From CAYRPN01 sp964426135 (GTDB lineage: Bacteria; Planctomycetota; Phycisphaerae; Phycisphaerales; Phycisphaeraceae): DNA of 9,035 bases. The stretch is taken from NCBI GenBank assembly GCA_964426135.1, contig CAYRPN010000182.1:1-9035 (forward strand). The letters run 5' to 3'. Each line of letters starts with the position of its first letter. The first letter of the stretch is position 1. The translations under genes were made by a program, and so were the position numbers. Positions 1 to 6,210 of this stretch are shown one piece after another. The notes beneath the pieces were generated by a model. That model worked only from the letters and a program-made list of their open reading frames with translations, had not been told where the DNA came from and did not search any database.

Positions 1-46
1 GGCTTGCCCGCCGAGACGCCCTCGGCGGGCAAGCCCGCCGGCTAAA
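1..46. repeat. Inverted pair of TTTAGC-edged palindromes (left one cut by window edge)
   Basis: Positions 23-46 hold a 24-base unit: a perfect hairpin with arms CGGCGGGC and GCCCGCCG around AA, then the edge GGCTAAA. Positions 1-13 are the inner end of a second unit in opposite orientation, separated by 9 bases (14-22). The same 24-base unit recurs exactly at 4728-4751, 4881-4904 and 8808-8831. It looks like an intergenic REP-type palindrome. Its outer part lies before the window. Confidence 0.85.
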
Positions 47-91
47 TGGAGGACCGCCAAATTGCCAAGTTATTTCGGCCCCGTTCCTTAA

Positions 92-129
92 CGGTGGTGC
101 GTCCGCGCCGAGCCTTGACGCACCCTACG
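92..129. repeat. Half copy of the GTAGGGTGCGTCAAG terminal-repeat element
   Basis: Positions 96-129 are identical over 34 bases to 8143-8176, which is the right end of the complete element inside the P-type ATPase gene. The matching left end is not found upstream (46-91), so this is a solo or truncated copy. A small CCGTT/AACGG hairpin lies at 81-94. The repeat overlaps the extended reading frame that opens at 46, which argues against that upstream start for the first gene. Confidence 0.85.
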
Positions 130-156
130 TCGGAGCCGACGCCAATCGACGAAAGA

Positions 157-178
157 GTTCCTGCACGGCTCCTTAGGT
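157..178. repeat. Fragment of the GCACGGCTCC terminal-repeat element
   Basis: CTGCACGGCTCCTTAG (161-176) matches the end of the roughly 103-bp element at 6211-6313, whose right end reads CTTGCACGGCCCCTAA. It also matches, in inverted orientation, the copy at 8970-9035. Only the terminal part is recognisable here, just upstream of the first gene's start region. Confidence 0.55.
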
Positions 179-207
179 CAACTGCGACGCGCACTGAGGA
201 TGCAACC

Positions 208-663
208 ATGAGCACTGATCACGATGCGTTGGAGAATCTGCTGCGTGACGCGCTGAAACAGGTCGGCGATGGCGCTCCGCGCGGGCCGCAGCCTCAGGCG
301 ATCCTGCAGCGGATCGCCGCTCGCCGTCGTCGGCAACGCTGGATCAGCGGTGCGATCGCGGCGGCGGCGGCGGTGCTGGTGGCGGCGTTGACGTGGTTGA
401 ACCTGACCGGCCAGCGCGAACCGCTGCGGAGCGACTCAGCGGCGCCGGCTGTCGTTTCGCGGATCCCCGAATCCGTGGAACCAGAGCCGACGCCGACTTC
501 CTCGCACCGCGCTCAGGCGACTCTGGCGGCCGTGCTGGAGACGGCGTCATCCGCCAACGCCGCCGACATGGACTGGAGTACTTCGCTGAATCTGCATTTC
601 GCGGCGACTGAATCCGAGTGGACGTTTTACAACCTCGGTCTGGCGATGTCCGACGGCGGGTAA
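208..663 (+). CDS. Small single-pass membrane protein of unknown function, possibly anti-sigma-like
   Basis: This 151-residue protein has no family I recognise. It has an acidic N-terminus (about 1-30), a strongly basic stretch ARRRRQRW at about 38-45, one clear membrane segment (about 46-65, alanine/valine rich), and a proline-rich linker (PESVEPEPTPTSS, about 87-99). An alanine-rich outer tail ends in DWSTSLNLHF and SEWTFYNLGLAM. The basic cluster before the helix predicts an N-in topology. I chose ATG 208 because GAGGA at 196-200 sits seven bases upstream, and because the in-frame extension back to 46 runs through repeat DNA. A short N-in protein with one helix resembles the products often encoded after ECF sigma factor genes, but no sigma gene is in view, so that role is only a guess. 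It is separated from the oxidase cluster by 564 bases and is probably a different transcription unit. Confidence 0.7.
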   Translation: MSTDHDALENLLRDALKQVGDGAPRGPQPQAILQRIAARRRRQRWISGAIAAAAAVLVAALTWLNLTGQREPLRSDSAAPAVVSRIPESVEPEPTPTSSHRAQATLAAVLETASSANAADMDWSTSLNLHFAATESEWTFYNLGLAMSDGG

Positions 664-700
664 GAAGTGTCTGGGCGGGCGAGGGGGCCGTCGATCCTGT

Positions 701-720
701 GGAGCCGTGCAGACAGAATC
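701..720. repeat. Fragment of the GGAGCCGTGCAG terminal-repeat element
   Basis: GGAGCCGTGCAG followed by AGAATC matches the left end of the element at 6211-6313 (GGAGCCGTGCAGAATC) with two extra bases. No matching right end is found nearby, so it is a remnant or a chance partial match. Confidence 0.45.
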
Positions 721-792
721 CACACGGCAGGACCGGCGGCCGATCCGCGGAGTCGACCTCGCAACTTTCTGTGCATGCCGACGGAGCCGTTG

Positions 793-846
793 GCAAGTCT
801 TGATCGTTAGGGTGAAATCTGGTACACTAGGCAGTTGCAAGTCTTG
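793..846. promoter_or_regulatory. Paired CAAGTCTTG dyads bracketing the promoter (candidate operator)
   Basis: GCAAGTCTTG occurs identically at 793-802 and 837-846. Each contains the dyad CAAG-T-CTTG. The centres are 44 bp apart, about four helical turns. The first copy overlaps the -35 hexamer and the second lies just past the expected start site. This is the geometry of a two-site repressor, but no regulator is identified in the window. Confidence 0.35.
800..828 (+). promoter_or_regulatory. Candidate sigma70-type promoter for the oxidase cluster
   Basis: TTGATC (800-805) and TACACT (823-828) are separated by exactly 17 bases, close to the TTGACA/TATAAT consensus. The expected transcription start is around 835, which would give a leader of about 390 bases before the first cluster gene at 1228. 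This is the best-scoring promoter-like pair I could see by eye in the gap. The assignment is by consensus only. Confidence 0.45.
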
Positions 847-1227
847 GCTCCCCATGCGGGCGTTCGATGTTGCCGCGCCTTGGCGGCGGATGGCAACGGC
901 AGGGGGGTTGCCGCCGCGACGCAGTGGCCGAAAAGTGTCCTACCTTTTCGGCAGGCAAAGTTTAAATCGCGCTGGCGCTGTTGGTTAGGCTCAATTCGGG
1001 AGGGGGTGGGGCATGTGGCCGGCCACTTTCAGCGACACTTCTCGGCTTGCCACGCTCGTTCGTCCGACGGGCCTCCGCCGCACTGAGTATCGGTGATTCC
1101 CCTAGCGGTCGTTGCTGGTGTCCCCTAGGGGCGAGCCGGACCTTTCCCCGGTTTCGCAGTTCTGCCAACAGGTGTTTAATCCCTGCAACCATCTGGCTGC
1201 CGCCAGCGACACGCAAAGGAACTTCGC

Positions 1228-1860
1228 ATGATGCACCGCGAAGAACGAACTAGAGTCATTCAGGAACACCTCGACGCCATTCGCAAACTGCAGGACGACG
1301 ATGTCGCCGACGTGGTCGGCGGAGAGTCGCCGGTCGCGGTCTGGCCGCCGAAGGAATACTACTGGCTGTTCCACGTGCTCATCGGCATGATGCTCGGCTT
1401 CCTGGGCGCCACCGCCAGCCTGATGTTCAACATCGTCGGCTCGCTGCTGGTCAACCAGCACCCGCTGAAGATCATTCAGGTTTACCTCACCTTCCCCATG
1501 GGCGAAGCCGCGCTCGATCCGAACACCAGCGGCGGCAAGGTGCTGTTCGTCGGATGCGTGCTCTACCTGATCACCGGCGGCATCTACGGCGTCGCGTTCC
1601 ACCTGCTCATGACCCGCAAGTTCACGGGCCTGCCCTTCGGCAAGCGATTCGTCGTCGCGTCCATCATCGGGCTGGTGCTGTGGATCGTGAACTTTTACTT
1701 CGTGCTCAGTTGGCTCCAGCCGGCGCTCCTGGGCAAGGCGTGGATCCTCACCGAGATCCCGTTCTACGTCGCGGCCCTGACCCACCTGGTGTTCGCGTGG
1801 ACGATGCTCGCCGTCGAAGGCTGGGGCCGATTTGAAAGCGGCGGGGCGAAGGCAGGTTAG
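1228..1860 (+). CDS. Four-helix membrane protein heading the cbb3 oxidase cluster, function unknown
   Basis: This 210-residue protein has a charged N-terminal region (EERTRVIQEHLDAIRKLQDDD, about 5-25) followed by four predicted membrane segments at about 44-73, 104-128, 140-163 and 176-197. The loop after the first helix holds LKIIQVYLTFPMGEAALDP (about 80-98), and the helices carry a few histidines (FHVL, VAFHLLM, LTHLVF) that could bind haem or metal. I do not recognise the family. ATG 1228 is supported by AAAGGA at 1215-1220, seven bases upstream; a second ATG follows directly at 1231. The stop codon TAG lies inside a TTAGC motif that appears to be the edge of the following palindrome. 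Position directly upstream of the cytochrome and CcoN genes suggests an accessory or assembly subunit of the oxidase. That is inference from neighbourhood alone. Confidence 0.8.
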   Translation: MMHREERTRVIQEHLDAIRKLQDDDVADVVGGESPVAVWPPKEYYWLFHVLIGMMLGFLGATASLMFNIVGSLLVNQHPLKIIQVYLTFPMGEAALDPNTSGGKVLFVGCVLYLITGGIYGVAFHLLMTRKFTGLPFGKRFVVASIIGLVLWIVNFYFVLSWLQPALLGKAWILTEIPFYVAALTHLVFAWTMLAVEGWGRFESGGAKAG

Positions 1861-1940
1861 CGGTTGGGCCGAGTCCGCGAGGCCCACCTGCGAGCGTCGC
1901 CCAACGGGTGGGCCTCGCGGACTCGGCACGACTGCTAAAC
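1856..1940. repeat. Palindromic repeat with 21-bp perfect arms and TTAGC/GCTAAAC edges
   Basis: Arms 1868-1888 and 1907-1927 are perfectly complementary over 21 bases around an 18-base loop. Key sequences are GAGTCCGCGAGGCCCACC and its complement. The outer edges read GTTAGC (1856-1861) and GCTAAAC (1934-1940), resembling the TTTAGC edges of the other palindromes here although the hairpin sequence is unrelated. It sits between the first two cluster genes and would form a strong RNA hairpin. No T-run follows. Confidence 0.8.
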
Positions 1941-1962
1941 GGCATCGATCCATTCCGCGGAA

Positions 1963-2025
1963 TTCTTCTCGCACGGCTTCTAGGCACAGGGACGCGCCGC
2001 GGCTCGGCAGGAGCCTCGCCCTCCC
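1963..2025. repeat. Remnants of two further dispersed repeats before the cytochrome gene
   Basis: TTCTCGCACGGCTTCTAGG (1966-1984) resembles the TTGCACGGCTCCTAAG-type element end seen at 157-178, 6295-6313 and 8970-8988. Immediately downstream, GGCTC/GAGCC (2001-2005/2011-2015) forms a short hairpin, followed by a CTCGCCCTCCCGG tail. Both are weak assignments by eye. Confidence 0.35.
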
Positions 2026-2047
2026 GGTTGAAAGGACGGTCTTCGAA

Positions 2048-3166
2048 ATGAATCGGACTCCGCAACAAGTCGAACGTCGTCCGCGCCGGCCAGATCCCCG
2101 CGGCGGCAGTTCCAGCGACCGGCGCGAAGCCGGCGTGGTGCGCGTGATGCTCATCGTCGTGTGCGTCATTGTGCTGGTGCTTCTCGTTGTGGCCCGACCG
2201 GCCGGCGAGAAGAAGGGCGATGCCAAGCTGACGAAGGTGAAGATCACCTCGTCCGTTCCGGCAGGCAAGGCCGATCAGTACAACCAGCGCGAGCAACTGC
2301 TCGACCGCGGTCAACAGGTTTACAACAAGTACTGCGTCGGCTGCCACGGCGCCAACGGCGACGGCAACGGCGTGGCGACGCAGCGGCTGATCGTCAAGCC
2401 CCGCGATTTCACCAAGGGCGTCTACAAGTTCCGTTCGACGAAGCAGCTTCAGCTTCCGCTGGAGGCGGACCTGCACCGCACGATCACCCGCGGCCTGCCG
2501 GGCGTGAGCATGCCTGGATTCCCGCTGATGCCCGAGGCCGATCGAACCGCCGTGATCCAGTACATCAAGGCGTTTTACAGCGGCTGGGACGAAAATGCTC
2601 CGGCGCGGCAGACGGTGCATGTGCCTCGCGCGCCGCAGGACCTGAACAGCCCGGAGCGCGTCGGGCGCGGCCGGGTGGTGTACCTCGCCATGCAGTGCGG
2701 CAAATGTCATGGCTCCGACGGCGCGGGCAGCAAGGCATCGATCGCGGTCGTGGATGACCCGACGCTTGGGCCGATCAAGCCTCGCAATTTCACGCGCTCG
2801 CGATTCCTGGGCGGCGACGATCCGGAAGACATCTACCGGACGTTCCACACGGGCCTGGCCGGGGCGATGCCGAATTTCGACGAAGGCGTGATTCTCTACG
2901 TCAACGCTCAGACCGCGCTGGGGCAGAAGGACTACTTCGAGCAAGGCGAGGAGGCGAAGCTCAAGCCGTTCCTCGATCAGGTGCCCGCCGATCCGGCTGC
3001 GATCGTCGCGCTCGATGATGCGAAGAAGCGCGAGCTGGTCGAGCGCAACAGTTGGGACCTGGTGTCGTACATCCTTTCGCTGCGTCAAGGCGGCGGCAAG
3101 CCGACGGGCGCGCCGATGGCGCCCAAACCCAAGCCCGCCACGAGCGAGGATGAGTTTGGCGAATGA
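2048..3166 (+). CDS. ccoP: Membrane-anchored dihaem cytochrome c, CcoP-like subunit of cbb3 oxidase
   Basis: This 372-residue protein should carry electrons to the oxidase on the periplasmic side. A basic N-terminus (about 1-32) precedes one membrane helix at about 31-49, then two class I cytochrome c domains. The first has CVGCH at 96-100 with likely axial Met155 (SMPGF). The second has CGKCH at 217-221 with likely Met274 (AMPNF). The C-terminal tail (about 348-372) is rich in Gly, Pro and Lys and ends in an acidic SEDEFGE. An N-terminal anchor plus two c-haems is the layout of CcoP, but the gene lies before ccoN rather than at the end of the operon, and the haem motifs are 121 residues apart, so it may be a CcoP analogue. 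ATG 2048 was chosen because AAAGGA lies at 2031-2036 and the longer in-frame extension to 1832 crosses palindromic repeats. The ccoN gene follows after 60 bases. Confidence 0.85.
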   Translation: MNRTPQQVERRPRRPDPRGGSSSDRREAGVVRVMLIVVCVIVLVLLVVARPAGEKKGDAKLTKVKITSSVPAGKADQYNQREQLLDRGQQVYNKYCVGCHGANGDGNGVATQRLIVKPRDFTKGVYKFRSTKQLQLPLEADLHRTITRGLPGVSMPGFPLMPEADRTAVIQYIKAFYSGWDENAPARQTVHVPRAPQDLNSPERVGRGRVVYLAMQCGKCHGSDGAGSKASIAVVDDPTLGPIKPRNFTRSRFLGGDDPEDIYRTFHTGLAGAMPNFDEGVILYVNAQTALGQKDYFEQGEEAKLKPFLDQVPADPAAIVALDDAKKRELVERNSWDLVSYILSLRQGGGKPTGAPMAPKPKPATSEDEFGE

Positions 3167-3181
3167 TCCCGTTGTTAGCCG

Positions 3182-3226
3182 CTGACTTCTGTCTCCTGAT
3201 TTCTGTTCTCTGACCTCCGATCTCCC
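3182..3226 (+). repeat. Degenerate 7-bp tandem array ending at the ccoN start codon
   Basis: Six consecutive heptamers of the type CTGAYYT fill 3182-3223, for example CTGACTT, CTGATTT and CTGACCT, followed by CCC and the ATG. In the phase starting with GA the units read GACTTCT, GATTTCT, GACCTCC and so on. That resembles the GACCCAG/GACTCAG array before the gene at 6378. The tract is pyrimidine rich and contains no Shine-Dalgarno sequence, so ccoN translation start is not explained by base pairing with 16S rRNA. Confidence 0.7.
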
Positions 3227-4723
3227 ATGGCATCATCCACCGCCAACGTGACCTCCGCTCCGACAACGCCCGCGCTGGTCGGCCCCGTGCAGACGCCGCT
3301 GGTCTGCAACGCCCTCGTGAAGTGGCACATCATCTTCGCCTTCGTGTGGTTCACGATCTCGCTGCTGGCGGGCCTGCTCTACTCGACGCAATTGCTGCAG
3401 ATCTATCACGGCGGCAGCAGCGAGTTCATGTCGCCCGGCCGCGTGCGCATGGTTCATACGAACATGCTCGCGTTCGGCTGGCTGACCAACGGGTTCTTCG
3501 GCATGCTCTACTGGGTCGTCCCGCGCCTCACCGGTCGCCGCGTGTTCGATCATCGCCTGGGCTGGGTCATTTTCGCCGCGTGGCAGCTCATCGTGACGCT
3601 GACATTCCTGGGCATTCACCTGGGCCACGCCCAGCCGATCGAGTGGGGCGAGACCCCGCACAAGTTCCCCTTTGGAAGCTGGTTCATGTCGGTGGACATG
3701 CTGGTGTGCGTCGGCGCGGTCTTGGTGGCGATCCAGTTTTACACGCCGATCATCACGTCCAAAGAAAAGTCGATGTACGTGACGCTGTGGTACTTCTCCG
3801 CGGCGTTCGTCTGGCTGGCGCTGACGTACATCATGGGCAACTATTTCCCGCAGTACGTGGTGCCCGGCGCCAGCGCCGGCGCGCTGCTGGGCCTGTACAT
3901 CCACGATCTCGTCGGCCTGTGGGTCACGCCCATGGGCTGGGGCCTGATGTACTTCTTCGTGCCGATCATCCTCAAGCGTCCGATCTGGTCGCACGCGCTC
4001 TCGCTGGTCGGCTTCTGGGGCTTGGCGTTCTTCTATCCGCTCCAGGGCGTACACCACTTCCTGTGGTCGCCGCTTCCCATGTTCGCCCAGTACGGCGCGG
4101 TGATCAGCACGATCGCCGTCGAGATCGTCGTCACCACGGTCATCATCAACTTCTACATGACCTGGCGGCAGAGCGAAGGGGCGCTCAAGCGCATCCTCGC
4201 CATCCGCTGGTTCTGGGTCGGCGCGCTCTTCTATTTCATCACCTGCCTCCAGTGCGCGTTCCAGACCACGCTCACCTTCCAGCAGATCATCCACTTCAGC
4301 GACTGGGTCGTTGGCCACGCGCATCTCGTGATGTTCGGCGTGTTCAGCTTCTGGCTCTACGGCGTGCTCATTCACCTCTGGCCCAAGCTCACCGGCCGCG
4401 AGTGGTGGAGCACCAAGCTCAACGAGTGGCACTTCTGGCTCACCGCGCCGGGCGTGTTCCTCATGTTCCTCGACCTGATGGTCGGCGGCGTGGTGCAGGG
4501 CTACATCTGGAAAGCGCTCGCCCCCTGGGAAGATTCCATCGATGCCAGCTACCCGTTTTGGTACATCCGCACCTGGCTGGGCGTGGCGATTTTCATCGCC
4601 CACATCCTGCTGCTGGTGAACATGTACAAGACGGTCAAGCAACCCAAGGTCACGCACGTGGACGTGGATTACCACGGTTACGAACAGCTCGAAGAAAAAG
4701 AACCGGCGCTGGTCGGCGCGTAA
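3227..4723 (+). CDS. ccoN: cbb3-type cytochrome c oxidase catalytic subunit I (CcoN)
   Basis: CcoN reduces O2 to water and pumps protons in the cytoplasmic membrane, receiving electrons from the c-type cytochromes. The 498-residue protein is very hydrophobic, as expected for a haem-copper oxidase with about 12 helices. Visible sites are a haem b ligand H77 (MVHTNMLAFGW), CuB ligands H226 (YIHDLVGLW) and H276/H277 (GVHHFLW), and the HxH pair H364/H366 (VVGHAHLVMFG) for haems b3 and b. Y270, six residues before H276, fits the cross-linked tyrosine of the cbb3 class. Aligning from memory to proteobacterial CcoN, the conserved FEGPMM segment reads LQCAFQ here, with Q342 in place of the glutamate. 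The start at 3227 lacks a ribosome binding site but follows the heptamer array directly. It sits 60 bases after the dihaem cytochrome and 196 bases before ccoO. Confidence 0.93.
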   Translation: MASSTANVTSAPTTPALVGPVQTPLVCNALVKWHIIFAFVWFTISLLAGLLYSTQLLQIYHGGSSEFMSPGRVRMVHTNMLAFGWLTNGFFGMLYWVVPRLTGRRVFDHRLGWVIFAAWQLIVTLTFLGIHLGHAQPIEWGETPHKFPFGSWFMSVDMLVCVGAVLVAIQFYTPIITSKEKSMYVTLWYFSAAFVWLALTYIMGNYFPQYVVPGASAGALLGLYIHDLVGLWVTPMGWGLMYFFVPIILKRPIWSHALSLVGFWGLAFFYPLQGVHHFLWSPLPMFAQYGAVISTIAVEIVVTTVIINFYMTWRQSEGALKRILAIRWFWVGALFYFITCLQCAFQTTLTFQQIIHFSDWVVGHAHLVMFGVFSFWLYGVLIHLWPKLTGREWWSTKLNEWHFWLTAPGVFLMFLDLMVGGVVQGYIWKALAPWEDSIDASYPFWYIRTWLGVAIFIAHILLLVNMYKTVKQPKVTHVDVDYHGYEQLEEKEPALVGA

Positions 4724-4727
4724 GTGA

Positions 4728-4904
4728 TTTAGCCGGCGGGCTTGCCCGCCGCGAAGGTGTGCCGCGCGGCAGACCCATAAGAGAACCTTGCCGGTGTTCG
4801 CAGATTTGTGTGGTTCGTGTTGTTCGAGTTTGTCCGATTCTCGCAAAGTAGCTTGGCATGACGGCAAGCACGTTGATTCTCGGCGGGCAAGCCCGCCGGC
4901 TAAA
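4728..4904. repeat. 177-bp intergenic element with 24-bp perfect terminal palindromes
   Basis: Positions 4728-4751 and 4881-4904 are the same 24-base unit in inverted orientation, each with TTTAGCC on its outer side and a GGCGGGCTTGCCCGCC hairpin core. The 129-base interior has no gene. It includes a degenerate 9-bp periodic tract (about 4809-4844, units such as TGTGGTTCG and TGTTGTTCG). This element accounts for nearly all of the ccoN-ccoO gap, so the two genes probably were once closer together. It could be a non-autonomous mobile unit or a paired REP (BIME-like) structure. Confidence 0.8.
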
Positions 4905-4919
4905 TGACGGATACCCACC

Positions 4920-5669
4920 ATGGAAAGATTCTCCTTCGTATTCCTCGTCGCGGGCCTCGGATTTTTCATCCTGGCGTTCGCGGTCAGTGCGTACTTGCCG
5001 ATGATCCCGATGCAGGGGATCAAGATTCAGTCGATGGAAGAGCTTACCGCTAAGCCGCCGCTCGATTTTCTCGAAATGAAAGAGCAGTACCCCGACGCCT
5101 ACAAGAAGGCGTTCGGCGACAAGGGCGACAGCGAAGCGCTGGCCGAGGCGCTGGAACTGGGCCGCGAGGTGTACGTCGGCGAAGGTTGCTGGCACTGCCA
5201 CTCGCAGCAGGTGCGTCCCGTCGGCGGCGACGAGGCCCGCTTCGGACGAATCAGCTATCCCGAAGAGTACAACAACGCCCTGAACTATCCGCCGCTCTGG
5301 GGCACGCGCCGCGTCGGGCCGGACCTGATTCGGCAGGCGGGCGTCCACAGCAACGACTGGCACGTCGCCCACTTCTGGAACCCGCCGGATGTGTCGCCCA
5401 CCAGCGTGATGCCCAAGTATCCGTGGTTCTTCGAGAGCGACGGCAAGACGCCGAACAAGAAGGGCCTGTCGATCATCGCGTACGTGCAGTGGCTCGGCAG
5501 CTATCAAAAGAACATCAAAGAGACCGTGCACGGCGTGGGCGAGATCGATCGCTCCTACCCGGCCCCCGCGCTCACCACCGCCGCGCCATCCAAGACCGGC
5601 GAAACCGGCAAGCCCGCCACGCCTGAGAAACCCGCGACACCCGACAAGGACAGCAAGGAATTCGAGTGA
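4920..5669 (+). CDS. ccoO: cbb3-type oxidase monohaem cytochrome c subunit II (CcoO)
   Basis: CcoO is the membrane-anchored monohaem cytochrome that transfers electrons to CcoN. The 249-residue protein has an N-terminal helix (about 4-28), a charged linker (about 35-80), and the haem site CWHCH at 90-94 within a GREVYVGEGCWHCHSQQVRP segment typical of FixO/CcoO. Further CcoO hallmarks follow: WGTRRVGPDL (about 127-136), SNDWHVAHFWNP (about 144-155) and the Met ligand in SVMPKYPW (M164). The C-terminal 40 residues or so are a low-complexity Lys/Pro/Glu/Thr tail with the near-repeat KPATPEKPATP, which looks like a flexible periplasmic extension. The start at 4920 has only a weak purine stretch (ACGGA) upstream, because the preceding bases belong to a repeat. 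The protein is somewhat divergent from proteobacterial CcoO but the assignment is clear. Confidence 0.92.
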   Translation: MERFSFVFLVAGLGFFILAFAVSAYLPMIPMQGIKIQSMEELTAKPPLDFLEMKEQYPDAYKKAFGDKGDSEALAEALELGREVYVGEGCWHCHSQQVRPVGGDEARFGRISYPEEYNNALNYPPLWGTRRVGPDLIRQAGVHSNDWHVAHFWNPPDVSPTSVMPKYPWFFESDGKTPNKKGLSIIAYVQWLGSYQKNIKETVHGVGEIDRSYPAPALTTAAPSKTGETGKPATPEKPATPDKDSKEFE

Positions 5670-5694
5670 ATGGAAAAAACGCGTTTGGCCAACC

Positions 5695-5773
5695 GTTTAG
5701 CGACGGGGCTTGCCCCGCTCCGAACGAACGCTCCTTGGTTCCCGCCCGAACGGGGCAAGCCCCGTCGCTAAAC
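5695..5773. repeat. Palindromic repeat with 23-bp perfect arms (GTTTAGCGACGGGGCTTG type)
   Basis: Arms 5695-5717 and 5751-5773 are exactly complementary over 23 bases, with a 33-base loop. Each arm begins with GTTTAGC on the outside and has its own inner GGGGC/GCCCC hairpin. The edge and the GGGCTTGCCC core recall the 4728-4904 family, but the flanking hairpin bases differ. It fills about half of the gap between ccoO and the next gene and would form a very stable mRNA stem. Confidence 0.85.
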
Positions 5774-5820
5774 ATGCAACAACCCAGGCACCGAAACGCA
5801 GACATCGAAAGGATCACCCC

Positions 5821-6204
5821 ATGATCGCCCCGCAGAAACCCAACACGAAACCGAAGAAGGGCGCCCCGGCGCCCACCGCCTCGCAGCCCGACGCCATGCG
5901 CGTCCACAAGTTCGTCTGGGGCTTCGGCGTCGTCATGGTGCTCATCGCCGGCGGCGGGTTCGGGTTCAAACTCTACGAGTTCATCGTGACCTACCTGTCC
6001 GACGAACCGTTCCAGTTCGCGATCTTCCCCGTGGTGACGTACCTCATGGTCGCCGCCGGCTTCGGCTGCCTGTTCATGTGGGCCTACCTCGCCGGGCAAT
6101 TCCGCAACATCGAATCCGCCAAGTTCCGCATGCTGCAAATGCAAGCCGAGATGGACGAGACAGGCACCATCACCCCGCCCGTCGGAACGGGCAAAACAGT
6201 GTGA
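5821..6204 (+). CDS. Two-helix membrane protein within the cbb3 cluster, function unknown
   Basis: This 127-residue protein has a Lys/Pro/Ala-rich N-terminus (about 1-25), two predicted membrane helices (about 30-53 and 66-92) joined by a short loop (EFIVTYLSDEPFQ), and a mostly charged C-terminal segment (about 93-115, FRNIESAKFRMLQMQAEMDE) that may form a short amphipathic helix. No haem or metal-binding motif is visible and I do not recognise the family. ATG 5821 is supported by AAAGGA at 5808-5813, seven bases upstream, one of the clearest ribosome binding sites in the window. The longer in-frame start at 5710 would lie inside the palindromic repeat and is unlikely. Its place between ccoO and ccoI suggests an oxidase accessory or assembly role, perhaps filling the place of CcoQ or CcoH, although it resembles neither in any way I can see. 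Confidence 0.75.
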   Translation: MIAPQKPNTKPKKGAPAPTASQPDAMRVHKFVWGFGVVMVLIAGGGFGFKLYEFIVTYLSDEPFQFAIFPVVTYLMVAAGFGCLFMWAYLAGQFRNIESAKFRMLQMQAEMDETGTITPPVGTGKTV

Positions 6205-6210
6205 CAGCGA

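Larger units (their letters stand above)
664..1227. other. Gene-free region: repeat fragment, promoter candidate and structured leader of the oxidase cluster
   Basis: No convincing gene lies in these 564 bases; the short open frames are compositionally mixed and resemble nothing. A repeat fragment is at 701-720 and a promoter candidate at 800-828. Downstream are several dyads: 869-917 (three mutually complementary segments), GCCGAAAAG/CTTTTCGGC (927-935/944-952, 8-base loop), the 12-base palindrome GTGGCCGGCCAC (1015-1026), and CCCCTAG/CTAGGGG (1099-1105/1125-1131). None is followed by a T-run, so none is a classic terminator. I recognise no known riboswitch and no clear FNR box (TTGAT-N4-ATCAA). 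Confidence 0.6.

Noticed and set aside
1..46. CRISPR repeat-spacer array formed by the GGCGGGCTTGCCCGCC units
   Set aside because: Copies are scattered singly or in inverted pairs kilobases apart, not direct repeats at regular spacing, and no cas gene is present.
46..207. Upstream extension of the first gene to ATG 46
   Set aside because: The extra 54 codons are made of repeat DNA (96-129 and 157-178), whereas ATG 208 has GAGGA at good spacing.
800..815. FNR-type box at TTGATCGTTAG
   Set aside because: Only the left half TTGAT matches; the ATCAA half is absent, so the hexamer is better read as a -35 element.
1832..2047. Upstream extension of the dihaem cytochrome to 1832
   Set aside because: It would overlap the end of the previous gene and read through the 21-bp-arm palindrome. 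The membrane anchor and basic N-terminus are complete from ATG 2048.
1748..3088. Long minus-strand open frame opposite the dihaem cytochrome
   Set aside because: The plus strand encodes two CxxCH haem sites with Met ligands. The minus frame has no domain and also runs through the palindrome at 1868-1927.
3227..4723. Nitric oxide reductase (NorB) instead of CcoN
   Set aside because: The tyrosine six residues before the HH pair (Y270), the CcoO partner with its CWHCH and SVMPKYPW motifs, and the CcoI pump all point to a cbb3 oxidase. The glutamate change noted at Q342 does not by itself suggest a NorB.
3233..5023. A 596-residue open frame on the minus strand opposite ccoN
   Set aside because: It is extremely rich in His, Arg, Glu, Asp and Ala, lacks any recognisable domain, and mirrors the codon pattern of the strongly supported ccoN on the other strand. 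It is a GC-driven shadow.
5695..5773. Intrinsic terminator after ccoO
   Set aside because: The stem is strong, but no T-run follows on the plus strand, the loop is 33 bases, and the sequence is a TTTAGC-edged dispersed repeat. The A-run at 5674-5679 is upstream and not adjacent to the stem for minus-strand termination either.
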